This document shows, one piece after another, positions 1 to 12,521 of a stretch of DNA of 64,000 nt (positions are counted from its first letter, which is position 1; the number at the start of each line of letters is the position of its first letter). The stretch comes from Megalonaias nervosa (Eukaryota > Mollusca > Bivalvia > Unionida > Unionidae): contig JAECUM010016738.1 in assembly GCA_016617855.1 (NCBI GenBank), forward strand, positions 20,206 through 84,205. Direction: 5' to 3'. Below the pieces are notes generated by a model, which saw only the letters and a list, made by a program, of their open reading frames with translations, was not told where the DNA came from and did not search any database. Made by a program: the position numbers and the translations under genes.

Positions 1-548
1 GGTCAAGGGGGGAGACTATGGGTTATGCCATTTAATACATTAGCTCATCATGGGTAGTAATGCTATGTGTGTCCGACAACACATTTAATAAAAAAAGATG
101 TATTGATATAGGAATATCACTAAAATACGACTTGCAATATAAAGTTGGTGCCAATCTGACCTTCTAATATGGCTGCCATCATGGCCATTTTGAAAATGTT
201 GTTGAGGTTACTCCTTGTGAATGGATGGTCATATCCGCATGCGTTTTTCACTTAAACAGTTCTTGTGCTCCTATATAATATTAAATAATGATGATCTAGT
301 CTCTGAAACAGTTGTCCTGATGGCCATTTTGAAAAAATTCTTCTGAACAGATGGTCATATTTGCATTTGTTTTTCACTAAAGCAAATAAACTATATGTAG
401 CTGGTCCTGAAATGTTGTTAATCTGACCTCCAACATGAAAATCATACCAGCCATCTCATAGCTATTTCTCTTGAATGATTGGTGACATTAAAATGGGGTT
501 TTCACTTGTTAAGTATATTTAATTTGTATTGTGTGGGTATTTTTGATC

Positions 549-885
549 TTAATTATAGATTGTGTGTGTGAATTGGATTTTTAACATAGCTTTAACAATT
601 TTTCAGTCATATTGCTACGATGTCTGCAGTGTGGCAGTTTATAGTGATGTCTAGCATTGGGGCATCATGCCACAAACATGTAGCATGATGTCCCACCCAG
701 TCACATTATCCTGACACCAGGCCGACCAGTCCTAACACTAAGCTCTCAATGCTGAGTGCCTAGCAAGGCAGCTGTTAGTACCATTCTTTTAATAAGTCTT
801 TGGTATGACTTGACTGGGGTTCAAACCTGTGACCTCCCACATTCAAGGTGGACGCTCTAACCACTAGGCCATCAGAGCGGTATTA
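549..885 (-). mobile_element. tRNA-derived SINE, family B (reverse copy)
   Basis: Read on the minus strand, it starts with a tRNA-like head (GGCCTAGTGGTTAGAGCGTC as A box) and a B-box-like GGTTTGAACCCC. A body of about 200 bp follows, shared with the copies at 44854-45169 and 15341-15640, ending in AAAAATCCAATTC. Imperfect flanking repeats (ATTATAGATTGT on the left, ATTATTGATTGT on the right) look like a target-site duplication. The head has diverged from a working tRNA gene. Confidence 0.75.
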
Positions 886-1562
886 TTGATTGTAAGGGCC
901 TACCTGACTAGCGACATTATTTTGTAAACAAAATAATGCATAGCTAATATTTATCTATAATATTAGGTTATGTATTAAGATAATTATTAATTGTAAACAA
1001 GTTAACTTCAGTTTGAGTTATAGATACAGTCTTGATTCTGACCTTAAAAGGTTCCAGAAACATATTTTGGTAGTTTGATGGAAATTTTTCATTACAATGA
1101 CAAAGTTTTTCCAGAAAATGGTAATTCCAACATAGGTCAAGTGGAGGGGCATAAAAATTTTCTTACCTTAACATCTGAAGTAGAGTCAGTCTTATTACTG
1201 AGTTCAGTTTTTTTTATTTGAGAGGATTTATTTATTTAAATTATTCACTGGAATTACATGGTCCTCATTAATACTTCTTGGACTTTATCACTATTTTGGA
1301 TTCCTGTGAATCCATTAAAGGACAATTTGGATTATATCATTGTGATACATCAAGACTGTTAACACATCACCACCTTCCAGGTTACTGGCACATCAGCACA
1401 TTTTAATTCATTCAGATCACCACTGGAATTCATTTGGATCTCTGTACTTTTGAACCTATGACAGAACTTTTAGGACTGTTTGGGACTTAATTCACAATAC
1501 TGTAAGGTATTTATTAAAATTTCATTTTGTATTCTAGGAAAATAAATTATTTGTTGAATTTT

Positions 1563-1843
1563 ACAAAACTTGTTGGGGCCCCGAGTGGCCGAGTGGTCTA
1601 AAGCGCTGATCGTTACGGATCACTGCCATCTCACCTCTGTCTGCGTGAGTTCGAGTCCAGGATCGGCTAACGTGGGTATGTGAGAAAGCCTGCCAGTAGC
1701 TTCTCGTGGGTCGGTGGTTCTTCCCGGGGTTTTCCAAGGTTCTTCCTCCACCATTAATACTGGCCGCCATGTATAGCCTATCTTGTGCTGAAAAATGGCG
1801 TTAAACCCTATAACAACAACAACAACAACAACAAAACTTGTTG
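1563..1843 (+). mobile_element. tRNA-derived SINE, family A, with target-site duplication
   Basis: The head contains GTGGCCGAGTGGTCTAAAGC (A box) and GAGTTCGAGTCC (B box) with a long arm between them, as in tRNA-Leu or tRNA-Ser. The body includes a GGTTTTCC...TTCTTCCTCCACCA block and ACTGGCCGCC, and the tail is (AAC)n. The element proper is about 1576-1830. A perfect 13-bp repeat, ACAAAACTTGTTG, flanks it at 1563-1575 and 1831-1843. The central block resembles the conserved domains shared by metazoan SINE superfamilies (Nin or Meta type). That comparison is from memory and needs alignment. Confidence 0.88.
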
Positions 1844-2449
1844 ATTTTCACTTTTTTCTGTTACTTGGTTTAAGACCATAGAGGCATAACACACTAAAGC
1901 ACTTTTTGAAATATTACATTGGTCCTGTTTGAAAATGGTGCAGATTTGACCACAAACATTTTTGTGCTATTGTAATAAACTTTGAAAACCATGGATTTTT
2001 TGTGCTTCAGTGAGGTGATGAACATATAGTGACTTGTACATATATAAATGACTTTTAACCAGGCTTTGTATTTAGTCATTTTTCAATATACAAGTTGATT
2101 GTTAGCACAATGACATTAATTTCAAGTTCAAAGGTCTTGACTCAGGGTTTTCATCCATAATGGCTTGTGAGCATGATAATAAGATTGGATGGATTGTTAT
2201 TAAATTCACTTGGTGGAATGCATACCTTGACAAATAACTTTTAAAAAACCCATACCATTAGTTTGGATAGATTTAATCAAACTTAACTTAAGGTCAAAGT
2301 TCATGACAGATTTTTGTTTTGCACTTATCTTGACGAGTTGTTTACTCAAACATTTGGTATGTTGGAGTTCTTGAAGAGCATAACAGATGGTTTCAAAAAT
2401 CAGCAATAGTAAATAACAATAGAAGGGAAGAATCATGATAACAATTTAT

Positions 2450-3540
2450 GTCACAGAGATGTAGAAAACTGTCTGACTTGTACCCATGATACACTCACAG
2501 GCATGTAGAAAACTGTCTGACTTGTACCCATGATACACTCACAGGCATATAGAAAACTGACTTGTACCCATGATACACTCACAGGCATGTAGAAAACTAT
2601 CTGACTTGTATCCATGATACACTCACAGGCATGTAGAAAACTGACTGATTTGTACCTTGATACACTGACAGGCATGTAGAAAACTGTCAGACTTATACCC
2701 TGATACACTCACAGGCATGTAGAAAACTGACAGACTTATAACCTGATACACTCACAGGCATGTAGAAAACTGTCTCACTTATACCACTGATACATTCATA
2801 CCAGTTGAAAACTGCAGATCGTACCCATGATACACTATCTATGACCAGCAGAGAAATGTCTGACTTGTATTCCTAATACACTTTCTGAGACTGGTAGAAA
2901 ACTGTCTAACTTGTAACAATGATGCACAATTTTTGACGAGTAGAAAACTGACTTAAACCTCTCATACACTCTCAGACAAGTTGAAAACAGTTTGACTTGT
3001 ACCCCTGACACACTTACAGACAGAAAACTGTCTGACTTAAACCTCTAATACACTCTCAGACAAGTTGAAAACAGTTTGACTTGTACCCCTGACACACTTA
3101 CAGACAGGTAGAAAACGGTATGACTTACACCACTGAATATATCAGACAATAAATTGTCTGATTTAAAGCCCTGACACTATATCAGACAATAACCTGCCTG
3201 ACTTGTGCCCATGACACTTTATCCAACAACAAACTGACTTGTACCCCTGTTACAGTCTCAGACAAGTAGAGAACTGTCTGACATATACCAATGACACTAT
3301 ATCAGATAATAAACTGTCTGACTTGTACCCCTGACACTATATCAGACAATAAACTGTCAGACTTGTACCCCTCATACACTCTCAGACAAGTAGAAAACTG
3401 TTTGACTTGTACCCCTGACACTTACAGACAAGTAGAAAACTATCTGACTTATACCACTGTCACTATATCAAACAATAAACTATCTGACTTGTAACCTTGA
3501 CACTATATCAGACAATAGACTGACTTATTCTCATGACAGA
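2450..3540. repeat. 44-bp minisatellite, degenerating rightward
   Basis: The unit at the left is about 44 bp, with key words CACTCACAGGCATGTAGAAA and ACTGTCTGACTTGTACCCAT. About eight good copies run to 2790. Degenerate copies with CAGACAAGTAGAAAACTG and TATCAGACAATAAACTG follow to about 3540 and grade into the next array. Open frames here are repeat artefacts. Confidence 0.9.
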
Positions 3541-6155
3541 CTATATCAGACAAGTGTATATACTGTATCAGGCAGGTAGATAGGCTATATCAGACAGGTA
3601 GGTAGACTATATCAGGCAGGTAGACAGACTATATCAGACAGGTAGATAGACACTCTCAGGCAGGTAGATAGACTATATCAGACAATTGTATAGACTATAT
3701 CAGACAGGTAGATAGACTATATTAGGCAGGTAGATAGCCTATATCAGACAAGTGTATAGACTATAACAGACAGGTAGATAGACTTTATCAGACAGGTAGA
3801 TAGACTATATCAAACAAGTGTATAGACTGTATCAGACAGGTAGATAGACTATATCAGACAGTTGTATAGACTATATCAGGCAGGTAGATAGATGACATCA
3901 GACAGGTACATAGACACTATCAGGCAGGTAGATAGACTATACAAGTGTATAGACTATATCAGACAGGTAGAGAGACTATATCAGTCAGGTAGATAGACTA
4001 TATCAGACAAGTGTATAGACTATATCAGACAGGTAGATAGACTATATCAGTCAGGTAGATAGACTTATCAAGCAGGTAGATAGACTATATCAGACAATTG
4101 TATAGCCTATATCAGACAGGTAGAGGGGGCCCCGAGTGGCCAAGTGGTCTAAAACGCTCTACGTTACGGATCACTGCCATCTCACCTCTGTCTGTGTGGG
4201 TTCGAGTCTTTGATTCGGCCGATGTAGATATGTGAGAAAGCTTGCCAGTAGCTTCTCGTGGGTCGGTGGTTTTTTCCGGGGCTTTCCCGGGTTCTTCCTC
4301 CACCATTAATACTGGCTGCCATGTATAGCCTATCGTGTGCTGAAAAATGGCTTTAAACCCTACAACTACAACAACAACAACAACATCAGACAGGTAGATA
4401 GACTATATCAGGCAGGTAGATAGACTATATCAGACAAGTGTATAGACTGTATCAGGCAGGTAGATTGACTATATCAGACAGGTAGGTAGAATATATCAGG
4501 CAGGTAGATAGACTATATCAGGCAGGTAGATGACTATCAGACAAGTGTATAGACTGTATCAGACAGGTAGATAGAGTATATCATACAGGTAGATAGACTG
4601 TATCAGACAAGTGTATAGACTGTATCAGACAAGTGTATAGACTATATCAGACAAATGTATAGACTATATCAGACAGGTAGATAGAATATATCAGGCAGGT
4701 AGATGACCATCAGACAAGTGTATAGACTGTATCAGACAGGTAGATAGAGTATATCATACAGGTAGATAGACTGTATCAGACAAGTGTATAGACTATATCA
4801 GACAAATGTATAGACTATATCAGTCAGGTAGATAGAATATATCAGGCAGGTAGATAGACTATATCAGACAGGTAGATAGACTATATCAGACAAGTGTATA
4901 GACTATATCAGACAGGTAGAAAGACTATATCAGGCAGGTAGATAGACTATATCAGACAGGTAGATAGACTATATTAGACAAGTGTATTGACTATATCAGA
5001 CAGGTAGATAGACTTTATCAGACAGGTAGATAGACTATATCAGACAGGTAGATAGACTGTATCAGGCAGGTAGATAGACTATATCAAACAGGTAGATAGA
5101 CTATATCAGACAAGTGTATGGACTATATCAGAAGGTAGATAGACTATATTTGACAGGTAGGTAGACTATTTAAGACATTTGTATAGACTATATCAATCAT
5201 GTAGATAGATGATATCAGACAGGTAGATAGACTATATCAGGCAGGTAGATAGACTATATCAGACAGGTAGATAGACTATGTCAGGCAGGTAGATAGACTA
5301 TATCAGACAGGTAGATAGAATGTGTCAGACAGGTAGATAAACTATATCAGTCAGGTAGATAGACTATATCAGACAAGCGTATAGACTATATCAGACTTGT
5401 AGATAGACTATATCAGACAGGTAGATAGACTATATCAGACAATTGTATAGACTCTATCAGGCAGGTAGATAGATGACATCAGACAGGTAGATAGATGACA
5501 TCAGACAGGTAGATAGACTATATCAGGCAGTTGTATAGACTATATCAGGCAGGTAGATAGATGACATCAGACAGGCAGATAGACTAAGTCAGATAAGTGT
5601 ATAGACTATATCATACTTGTAGATAGACTATATCAGACAGGTAGATAGACTATATCAGGCAGGTAGATAGATTATATCAGACAGGTAGATAGACTATATC
5701 AGACAAGTGTATAGACTATATCATACTTGTAGATAGACTATATCAGACAGGTAGATAGACTATATCAGACAAGTGTATAGACTATATCATACTTGTAGAT
5801 AGACTATATCAGACAGGTAGATAGACTATATCAGGCAGTTGTATAGACTATATCAGGCAGGTAGATAGACTATATCAGGCAGGTATATAGACTATATCAG
5901 GCAGGTAGATAGACTATACAAGTGTATAGACTATATCAGACAGGTAGATAGACTATATCAGACAGGTAGATAGACACTATCAAACAAGTGTATAGACTAT
6001 ATCAGACAGGTAGATAGACTCTGTCAGACAGGTAGATAGACTATATCAGACAGGTAAATAGACTATATCAGACAGGTAGATAGATTATATCAGACAGGTA
6101 GAGAGACTATATCAGACAGGTACTAGACAGACTATATCAGACAAGTATATAATAG
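3540..6155. repeat. 22-bp minisatellite, left block
   Basis: The consensus unit is TATCAGACAGGTAGATAGAC plus TA, with a common variant containing CAAGTGTATAGAC. More than 100 units are present. Stop codons in all frames argue against coding. A SINE interrupts the array at about 4126-4386. The array resumes at 8380 beyond a LINE insertion, so the two blocks were once one locus. Confidence 0.95.
4126..4386 (+). mobile_element. tRNA-derived SINE, family A, inside the minisatellite
   Basis: Same family as 1576-1830. It has head GAGTGGCCAAGTGGTCTAAA, B box GGGTTCGAGTC, the block CTTTCCCGGGTTCTTCCTCC, ACTGGCTGCCATGTATAGCC, and an (AAC)n tail. Both flanks are the ATCAGACAGGTAGA unit, so a target duplication cannot be told from array sequence. 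Confidence 0.88.
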
Positions 6156-6394
6156 TAATAATAATAATGAGGACTTTGTATAGCGCCTAATCTTTAGAAG
6201 CTCTAAGTGCTTTACAACATTTGACAACACTTAAAAAACATATATAATGATAAGATTACAAAAATAAAAACAAACACCACGAAATTAGAAACAGAAAACA
6301 TGCTGTAAATATTTAAGGTAAGGATACATTATAAAGATACATTATTAGGTCTTTAAGTCTGTTCTTGCAGTTGAAATAGGTGAGTTTTAAGAGC

Positions 6395-7045
6395 GCTCTT
6401 TAATGAGATCACTGTGTCTTTGTGTCTAAGTGCAGTGGGTAATTCATTCCACATTGCTGGGCCCTGGTATGCAAAAGAGCATTGTCCATATCATTTCATT
6501 TTCATAGTGGGAATAATGAGAATACGAGTGTCAGAAGAGGAGCGTAAGTATCTTGCAGGTGTGTACACATGGGTGAGGTCAGATAGGTATGTTGGACTGG
6601 AGCCCGTCAGTGAAACATAGCACAGAGAACAAATTTTGTGTTTAATTCTGGATTGTATGGATAGCCAGCGTAGGATAGAGAGCAGGGGAGAGGCGTGCTC
6701 TGATCGTGGTACTCTAAGGATGATCCGAGAAGCTGTGTTTTGAACTTTTTGAAGTTTTTGGAGTAGATATTGAGACGAACCAGACAGAATTGAGTTACAA
6801 TAGTCCAGTCTTGAAAGTACTAAGGAACACACAGGTGTTTTAGTGGCATCAACTGAAAGATACTTGCGAATGGAGCTGACGCGTCTCAGTTCAAGATACG
6901 CAGCCTTGCATATGTTCATGACATGTTGGTGCAATGAGAGAGTACTGTCAAGAGTAACACCGAGGTTTCGTACTGACTGTGTGATTTTAATGTTGGTGTT
7001 GCTGATATTTATTGTCTGAGGTAAATGATGTGAATGAGAAAGTCT
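6395..7045 (-). pseudogene. C-terminal region of the LINE reverse transcriptase
   Basis: After a disruption near 7045, minus-strand frames continue the same protein: NLGVTLDSTLSLHQHV, then SRLDYCNSILSGSSQYLL, QKVQNTASRIILRVPRSE, RWLSIQSRIKHKICSL and a SSDTRI block, ending with SALKTHLFQLQEQT before a stop near 6350. The frame changes near 6490 as well. This C-terminal domain is typical of CR1/L2-group LINEs and has no known enzymatic activity. Confidence 0.78.
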
Positions 7046-7909
7046 TTATGTTGTAATCAGAATGGCTTCAGTTTTATCATCATTCATCTGCAGCTTGTTA
7101 CATGTCATCCATGATTTCACATCGGAAATGCACCTCTCTATGCCTTGGATGGTAGCTTCAACTTCAGTTGGATTGCTAGATTTGTATATTTGGGTGTCAT
7201 CAGCATACAATTGGTGAGACACTGGATGATGATCTATGACACCTGAGAGTGGCTGAATGTATAGAATGAAGAGAACAGGTCCAAGAACAGACCCCTGTGG
7301 AACACCACAGCATAGATCAACTGGGCTGGAGTTTATACCATTTGCAGACACAATTTGTGTCCTGTTGACCAAGTAGGACTTGAACCATAGTAAGGCTGTA
7401 TCATGAATGCCAAATACATGCTGGAGACAGTGAAGTAATATATCATGGTCTATAGTGTCAAATGCTACAGACAAGTCAAGGAGAGTGAGGACTGTAATTT
7501 TTCCGCTATCCAAAGCAGAGAGAAGGTTATTGACTACTTTCAGAAGAGTAGTTTCAGTACTGTGGCAAGGGCGATATGCAGACTGTACATTGCAAAAAAT
7601 TCTGTTTGAATTCAGATGAGATACAAGTTGGGATAGAACAACTTTTTCTAAGATTTTTGACATGAATTGGAGATTAGAAACTGGGTGGTAGTTCTTTAAA
7701 TCATTATGGTTGAGTTTTGGTTTCTTCAGCAGAGGCTTTACAATGGCAGTTTTGTAAAATGATGGGAATTCCCCAGATGAGAGAGAGGTATTAATAACAT
7801 CAGTTAGTGCAGGCAATATTGGATCTAAGCACTCTAGCAGCAGTGACGTCGGAATCGGATCAAGTTCACATGACTTTGGTGCACTCTTCATCACGAAGAT
7901 TTTGTACAT
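7046..7909 (-). pseudogene. reverse transcriptase domain of the CR1/L2-type LINE
   Basis: An open frame of about 287 codons covers the RT palm and fingers. Visible blocks are DPIPTSLLLECLDPILP, a degraded LKNYHPVSNLQFMSKILEKV, LLDLSVAFDTIDHDILL (motif A with its Asp), GVPQGSVLGPVLFILYI (motif B) and QLYADDTQIY (motif C with both Asp). The catalytic aspartates are intact. The first Met is internal. The protein continues upstream (7891-8340) and downstream (6395-7045) in other frames, so the ORF is broken by frameshifts or stops. RT copies element RNA into the target site. Confidence 0.85.
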
Positions 7910-8340
7910 ACTAAATCGATAGAGACAGGTTCAAATGGTGCTAACGGTTGCCACAGAAATTCTGTATCGCAACTGTATGGTGACGACGAGTCAACTGAAA
8001 TTGTGTTGTCAAGTTTATCTCTGATGGATTGTACTTTGTCACGGAAGAAATTTGCAAACAGGTCCGGAATGTCGACTAGAGAGAAGGTAGCTGGAAGTGG
8101 TGTACATTTGTTCCTTGACATTAGCTTGTTAGTAATCTCAGATAGCTTTTTGCAGCTGGAACTTTCTGTGATCTTAGTACTGTAGTAGGCTGATTTTGCT
8201 GCATGGACCATGTTTGTGACATTCTTCTTAGTGGCCTCATAGATCTGCTTATGAATAGTGAGTCTGGTAGAAAGCCAAAGCCTCTCAGCTTTACGGCAGT
8301 CTCTTTTCGCAGTGCGAAGCTGGTCCCTAACACTGCTATA
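7891..8340 (-). pseudogene. LINE ORF2 linker upstream of RT, frameshifted
   Basis: Minus-strand frames encode a KAERLWLSTRLT-like segment, then NMVHAAKSAYYSTKITESSS, LMSRNKCTPLPATFSL and IPDLFANFFRDKVQSIRDKL. The last (FxxFFxxKVxxIR) is the usual pre-RT linker of CR1/L2-type ORF2. It lies in a different frame from the RT at 7046-7909. No endonuclease follows upstream. The element stops at the minisatellite around 8380. Confidence 0.75.
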
Positions 8341-8379
8341 CCACAGAGAACACTTCTGAATTGCTACTCTGCACTTGGA

Positions 8380-9050
8380 CAGGTAGATAGACTATATCAG
8401 ACAAGTGTATAGACTGTATCAGGCAGGTAGATAGACTATATCAGGCAGGTAGATAGACTATATCTGACAGGTAGATAGGCTATATCAGGCAGGTAGATAA
8501 ACTATATCAGACAAGTGTATAGACTGTATCAGGCAGGTAAATAGACTATATCAGGCAGGTAGAGAGAGACTATAACAGACAGGTAGATAGACTATATGAG
8601 ACAGGCAGATAGACTATATCAGGCATATAGAGAGACTATATCGAGAGTTGTATAGACTGTATCAGACAGGTAGATATACTATATCAGACAGGTGGATAGA
8701 CTATATCACACAGGTTGATACACTATATCAAGCAGATAGACAGATTATATCTGACAGGTAGAGAGACTGTATCTGACAAGTAGATAGACTATATCAGGCA
8801 GGTAGACAGACTATATCATGCAGGTAGATAGACTATATCAGACAGGTAGATAGACTATATAAGGCAGGTAGATAGACTATATCAGACAGGTAGATAGACT
8901 ATATCAGACAAGTGTATAGACTGTATCAGACAGGTAGATAGACTATATCAAAGAAGTGTATAGTCTGTATCAGACAGGTAGATAGACTATATCAGACAGG
9001 TAGATAGACTTTATCAGGCAGGTAGATAGACTATATCAGGCAGCTGGAAA
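8380..9050. repeat. 22-bp minisatellite, right block
   Basis: Continuation of the array at 3540-6155 with the same CAGGTAGATAGACTATATCA units and CAAGTGTATAGACTG variants. It ends about 150 bp before the first recognised exon. Confidence 0.94.
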
Positions 9051-9202
9051 AGTCTCTTTTATCCCTGATAAACTGTCTGAGGCAAGTAAAAAAAACTCCA
9101 TGTCTTATACCCCTGTCTAACTTGCTTATCTATGCAATATCTTGGCCAAGTGGAAAACTGTCTGACCTATACCATTAATACATGTCATGTTTATTCTTTC
9201 AG

Positions 9203-9377
9203 CTGAGAGTCCTCAATTGTCTCTTAACCTTGATACCTCAAAGCCATACCAGTTTCGGCAGATTGAAGATAGACCATACACACTGCCAATGAGTGGAAAG
9301 TGGCGGAGTGTATCAGCTGTTCAGAGTGGTCAATCTGTTTCCAGGTTGCCTGCAACAGCCCCTTCGTCTATGCCAAG
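9203..9377 (+). CDS. BTBD16: BTBD16-like gene, exon a (N-terminal region)
   Basis: Internal coding exon of 175 nt. It is preceded by a pyrimidine-rich tract ending TTTCAG and followed by the donor GTAATT. The first two bases complete a codon from an unseen upstream exon, and the exon ends with two bases of an Arg codon. It encodes about 58 residues, rich in Ser, Pro and Gln, including the stretches YQFRQIEDRPYTLPMSGKW and RLPATAPSSMP. No folded domain is recognisable, so this looks like the disordered N-terminal part. The split Arg codon (AG + G) joins cleanly to the exon at 13307. The gene name comes from the BTB/BACK exons downstream. No start codon or 5' UTR could be placed in the window. 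Confidence 0.75.
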
Positions 9378-10849
9378 GTAATTTCAGTCCAAAGCCTAAT
9401 GCAATTTGTAAACAGTTACATCGTCAGCATACCTGCCAACCTTCCAAACAGTGGTGGTTTGTGTTTTGGACTCATAAAGTGGGTTTTATGGAGTCTAGTG
9501 CACTTGACTCAAGTAAATAATATTGTGCAATTGAGAATACGTTTTTGAGTCATACAAACCACTAGCAAAGAACTGGAAATTCAAATCTGAATAAAAGAAA
9601 ACAAAATACACATTTTTTTGAACAATTTGATACCCTTCCAAACAAAACAAACTGGTAGACTTCTCAATTTTATTTAGAATCCCCATGCACATAAACACAC
9701 ATCACAGACATTAAATAAAAGACAAACTGTGTTCATGGAGTGCATGGAGTCCACCATAGTGACAGAAATAACCTAAATATAACATGTAACCTGTGTGTGA
9801 TGGCCAGACAAATGATTGTAATACTATTTGCCCCTACAGCTGTCATGGTGATGCATAAAAATGCAGTTTCTGTCTTTAAAATCCTTAATCCAAAAAATAA
9901 AAATTCATCTAGTATTCATTTTCCATAATTAATGATTTACAATGGTCTACCACATTAACTTTCGTATCAGATTTTGCTGCTCAAAATAGTTCATATGATG
10001 GTAATAAAAATGTTTTCAGTGTTAATCTTTGCATTCATTAGAGATGATACTGCTTTCAAAGTTGATATTCTTGTTCAGTTTTTCTGAGCATGGAATACGA
10101 ATTTTTGGCAGCTGCATTGTAGTGAGGTGGTGTCAAACAGGCTGTGAGGTTGTCAAACATGCAATGGCCACACTAGTTATCATGTTAAAGTATAACATTC
10201 CTGATGGTAGTTGACAGTTGCATTATGACATTTTTGCCTTTGAAATGTAATCACAGCTTCATACTGATTCTCACTTTTATGATTCCAACTACTGAACTAA
10301 TCATGCTTTGTTTTTCATGATTACATGTATGGAGTAAATTCTGACTCAAAGAACGTTTGCAGCTGAACAAGCACAGGCACTTGGTTTGCAGTCCCATTCT
10401 CCCAGCTAGTATGCTAATCTTGCAGTCATTAGAGACTAGAGAGTTGATTGGGACAAGGGGTGTGGGCAGTGTTATTAGTTTTCCCTTGTTACTAACAGAA
10501 ATGAGTGCCTGTGTGACCAAGCCAGTAAATCTTTAATACAGATGAATTGAACTGTTTCATATGATTGATTATTCAACATACGTATCTGATTTACCTAACT
10601 TCCACTGAATTGGGTTGTGTCCCATTTTTTACTTTGCCTATGCAAATTAGCAAAATAGTCTCTCCCCCAGTCGATAGACTAGCAACACCAATCACCTTAG
10701 CTTTTGTCAGTCAGTTATATGTGCCTTGGTGGTTGTGGGTGGTTGTTTAACGTTTACTGTATTTATCTTGTAATTGTATAAACCACCCAGTGGTGACTGT
10801 ATTCCATGAGCTTTAAGTGTGAAGCCATGGGAATCATGACTGTATTGAG

Positions 10850-11110
10850 AAATTCCATTGACTTATATGGAGAAATTACATTGAATCCTATGGAAACATT
10901 TCCATTACATTCTATATAACATTCTATATTCTATTGACTCCTGTGTAAAAAAAAAATCTGTTGAATCTTATGGAAAACAATTCCACTGAATCCTATAGGA
11001 AAATTCTATTGAATCCTATGGAAAAAAATCGATTGAACCTTATGAAATTTTTTTATAGAAACCTATGAAAAAAATTTGATTGAATCCTATGAAAAATCCT
11101 TTGAATCCTT
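10850..11110. repeat. degenerate short tandem repeat (GAATCCTATGGAAA units)
   Basis: Units of roughly 25-30 bp built on TTGAATCCTATGGAAA with variable A-runs, about nine decayed copies. No coding potential. Confidence 0.7.
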
Positions 11111-12400
11111 GTCATCTCTGAACAAGATCTGAATGAATCATGTATCAAATCAAATTGAGAGGGTCATTTAATACAATGATGCCCATACTGACCGAACCAA
11201 TCCATTTAGCCCACCCCACCCCACCTCTGTTGTTTACTTTTAAGTACTTATTATCATCCAGTCTCCAAAATTATTGCAACTTAAACAATTTCTGGATGTA
11301 ATTTATTTTAGTAGCCTTCTGCCTCAACAGAGATTTATTGATTGTATTGATTTCATGTCGCTGTATGTAAGTGATAGTGAAATGGAATCCTTACATGATC
11401 AAACCAATACCATCATTATATTTGACATGTGTGATTTGTGATCTTAGCTGTACTGAAACATTAGAACCACCTATAGTGCTTGAGAACAGGTTGTTTGTCT
11501 CCTCTGCATTAGAATGATGAGCTATCAGTGTCACATTTCCATTAGCAGCAATGATGGCAACTGCCCCTTAATCATTCACCATGTTTTAGTTTTTGTGTTA
11601 AAGATTTTGCAAGTCTGAGGGGGTGGGTGGGAAATACATAAATGTACAGACTGAGTTGGGATACTGAGTTTCAGGAAACACTTGTATTTTGTTCTTATTA
11701 ACCTTTTTTTGGATTTATCCATAAATAATTCATTCATTCTGTTATCATTTTGTTATTGATTTTGTCCAAGGAAGTGATCATTCAGGGTTTGCGTGGTGTG
11801 TAAGCTTTTGCTGGAGCACTAATTTGGGAAAAACTTTGAACCCTCAGGCTTAAATCCTTTGCTTATACACAACAGGAAACATTTGTACTGCCGTGACTAC
11901 GCAAACCAGAGATGATTTTTATATTAATGAGACCAACAGAAGTACGAACTTAATATACAACTCATGTTGGTGAAATTGAGGTCAGACTGTCAGTGAGTGG
12001 ACTACAAGTAAATAGATTATGATGCAGGGGTCTAAATAATTATGTACATTTTGGGCAGAATAGAAGAGTCTGAGATAAGTGCAGGGGTCTAAATAATTCT
12101 ATACTTCTGGAGCAGAATAGAATCCTCAGTGATATAGAATTATTGTCTGACTTTAATATACAGCAGTGCTTTTAATTTCTACCTGTACAACTGAGTTGAT
12201 GCTTTAGGGAACAACAGTCCTATATTTGAGTTTGTTTGCAGGTAGAGTTTTAATGGTGATTGATAATACTAATATTTGTTACAGTCAAACCACAATGTAT
12301 CTCCTTAAATATTTTTGCAATTCTTTATATTTACACATTTTTACTTAACTTTTTATCGGCACCATATAACCAGTGTTGTTCTGACATGCTGTTAAACCCT

Positions 12401-12442
12401 AATACATACATACATTCATACATACATACATACATACATGCA

Positions 12443-12502
<60 letters not shown>

Positions 12503-12521
12503 TGTTTGTGTGTGTGTGTGT
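12401..12521. repeat. compound microsatellite (ACAT)n(AT)n(GT)n
   Basis: ATAC/ACAT repeats, then a pure AT run of more than 50 bp, then GTGTGT. Predicted peptides of alternating Tyr-Ile across it are artefacts. Confidence 0.95.

Larger units (their letters stand above)
6150..8380 (-). mobile_element. CR1/L2-type non-LTR retrotransposon, 5'-truncated
   Basis: On the minus strand the order is the linker after the endonuclease, the reverse transcriptase, a C-terminal domain (LDYCNSIL, later SALKTHLFQLQEQT), and a 3' UTR ending GGCGCTATACAAAGTCCTC with an ATT-rich tail at 6150-6165. No endonuclease domain is present, so the copy is 5'-truncated, the usual outcome of target-primed reverse transcription. 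Both flanks are the 22-bp minisatellite. Clade assignment within CR1/L2/Rex1 is from motif style only. Confidence 0.88.
1..9202. other. upstream DNA or 5' intron of the BTBD16-like gene
   Basis: No host exon was recognised here. The 9203 acceptor requires an upstream exon ending with one base of a codon, so this stretch is probably at least partly intron. It holds a reverse SINE at about 549-885, a SINE at 1576-1830, a 44-bp array at 2450-3540, and a 22-bp minisatellite from 3540 to 9050 with SINE and LINE insertions. Nothing recognisable was found in 1-548, 886-1562, 1844-2450 and 9051-9202. Confidence 0.5.
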
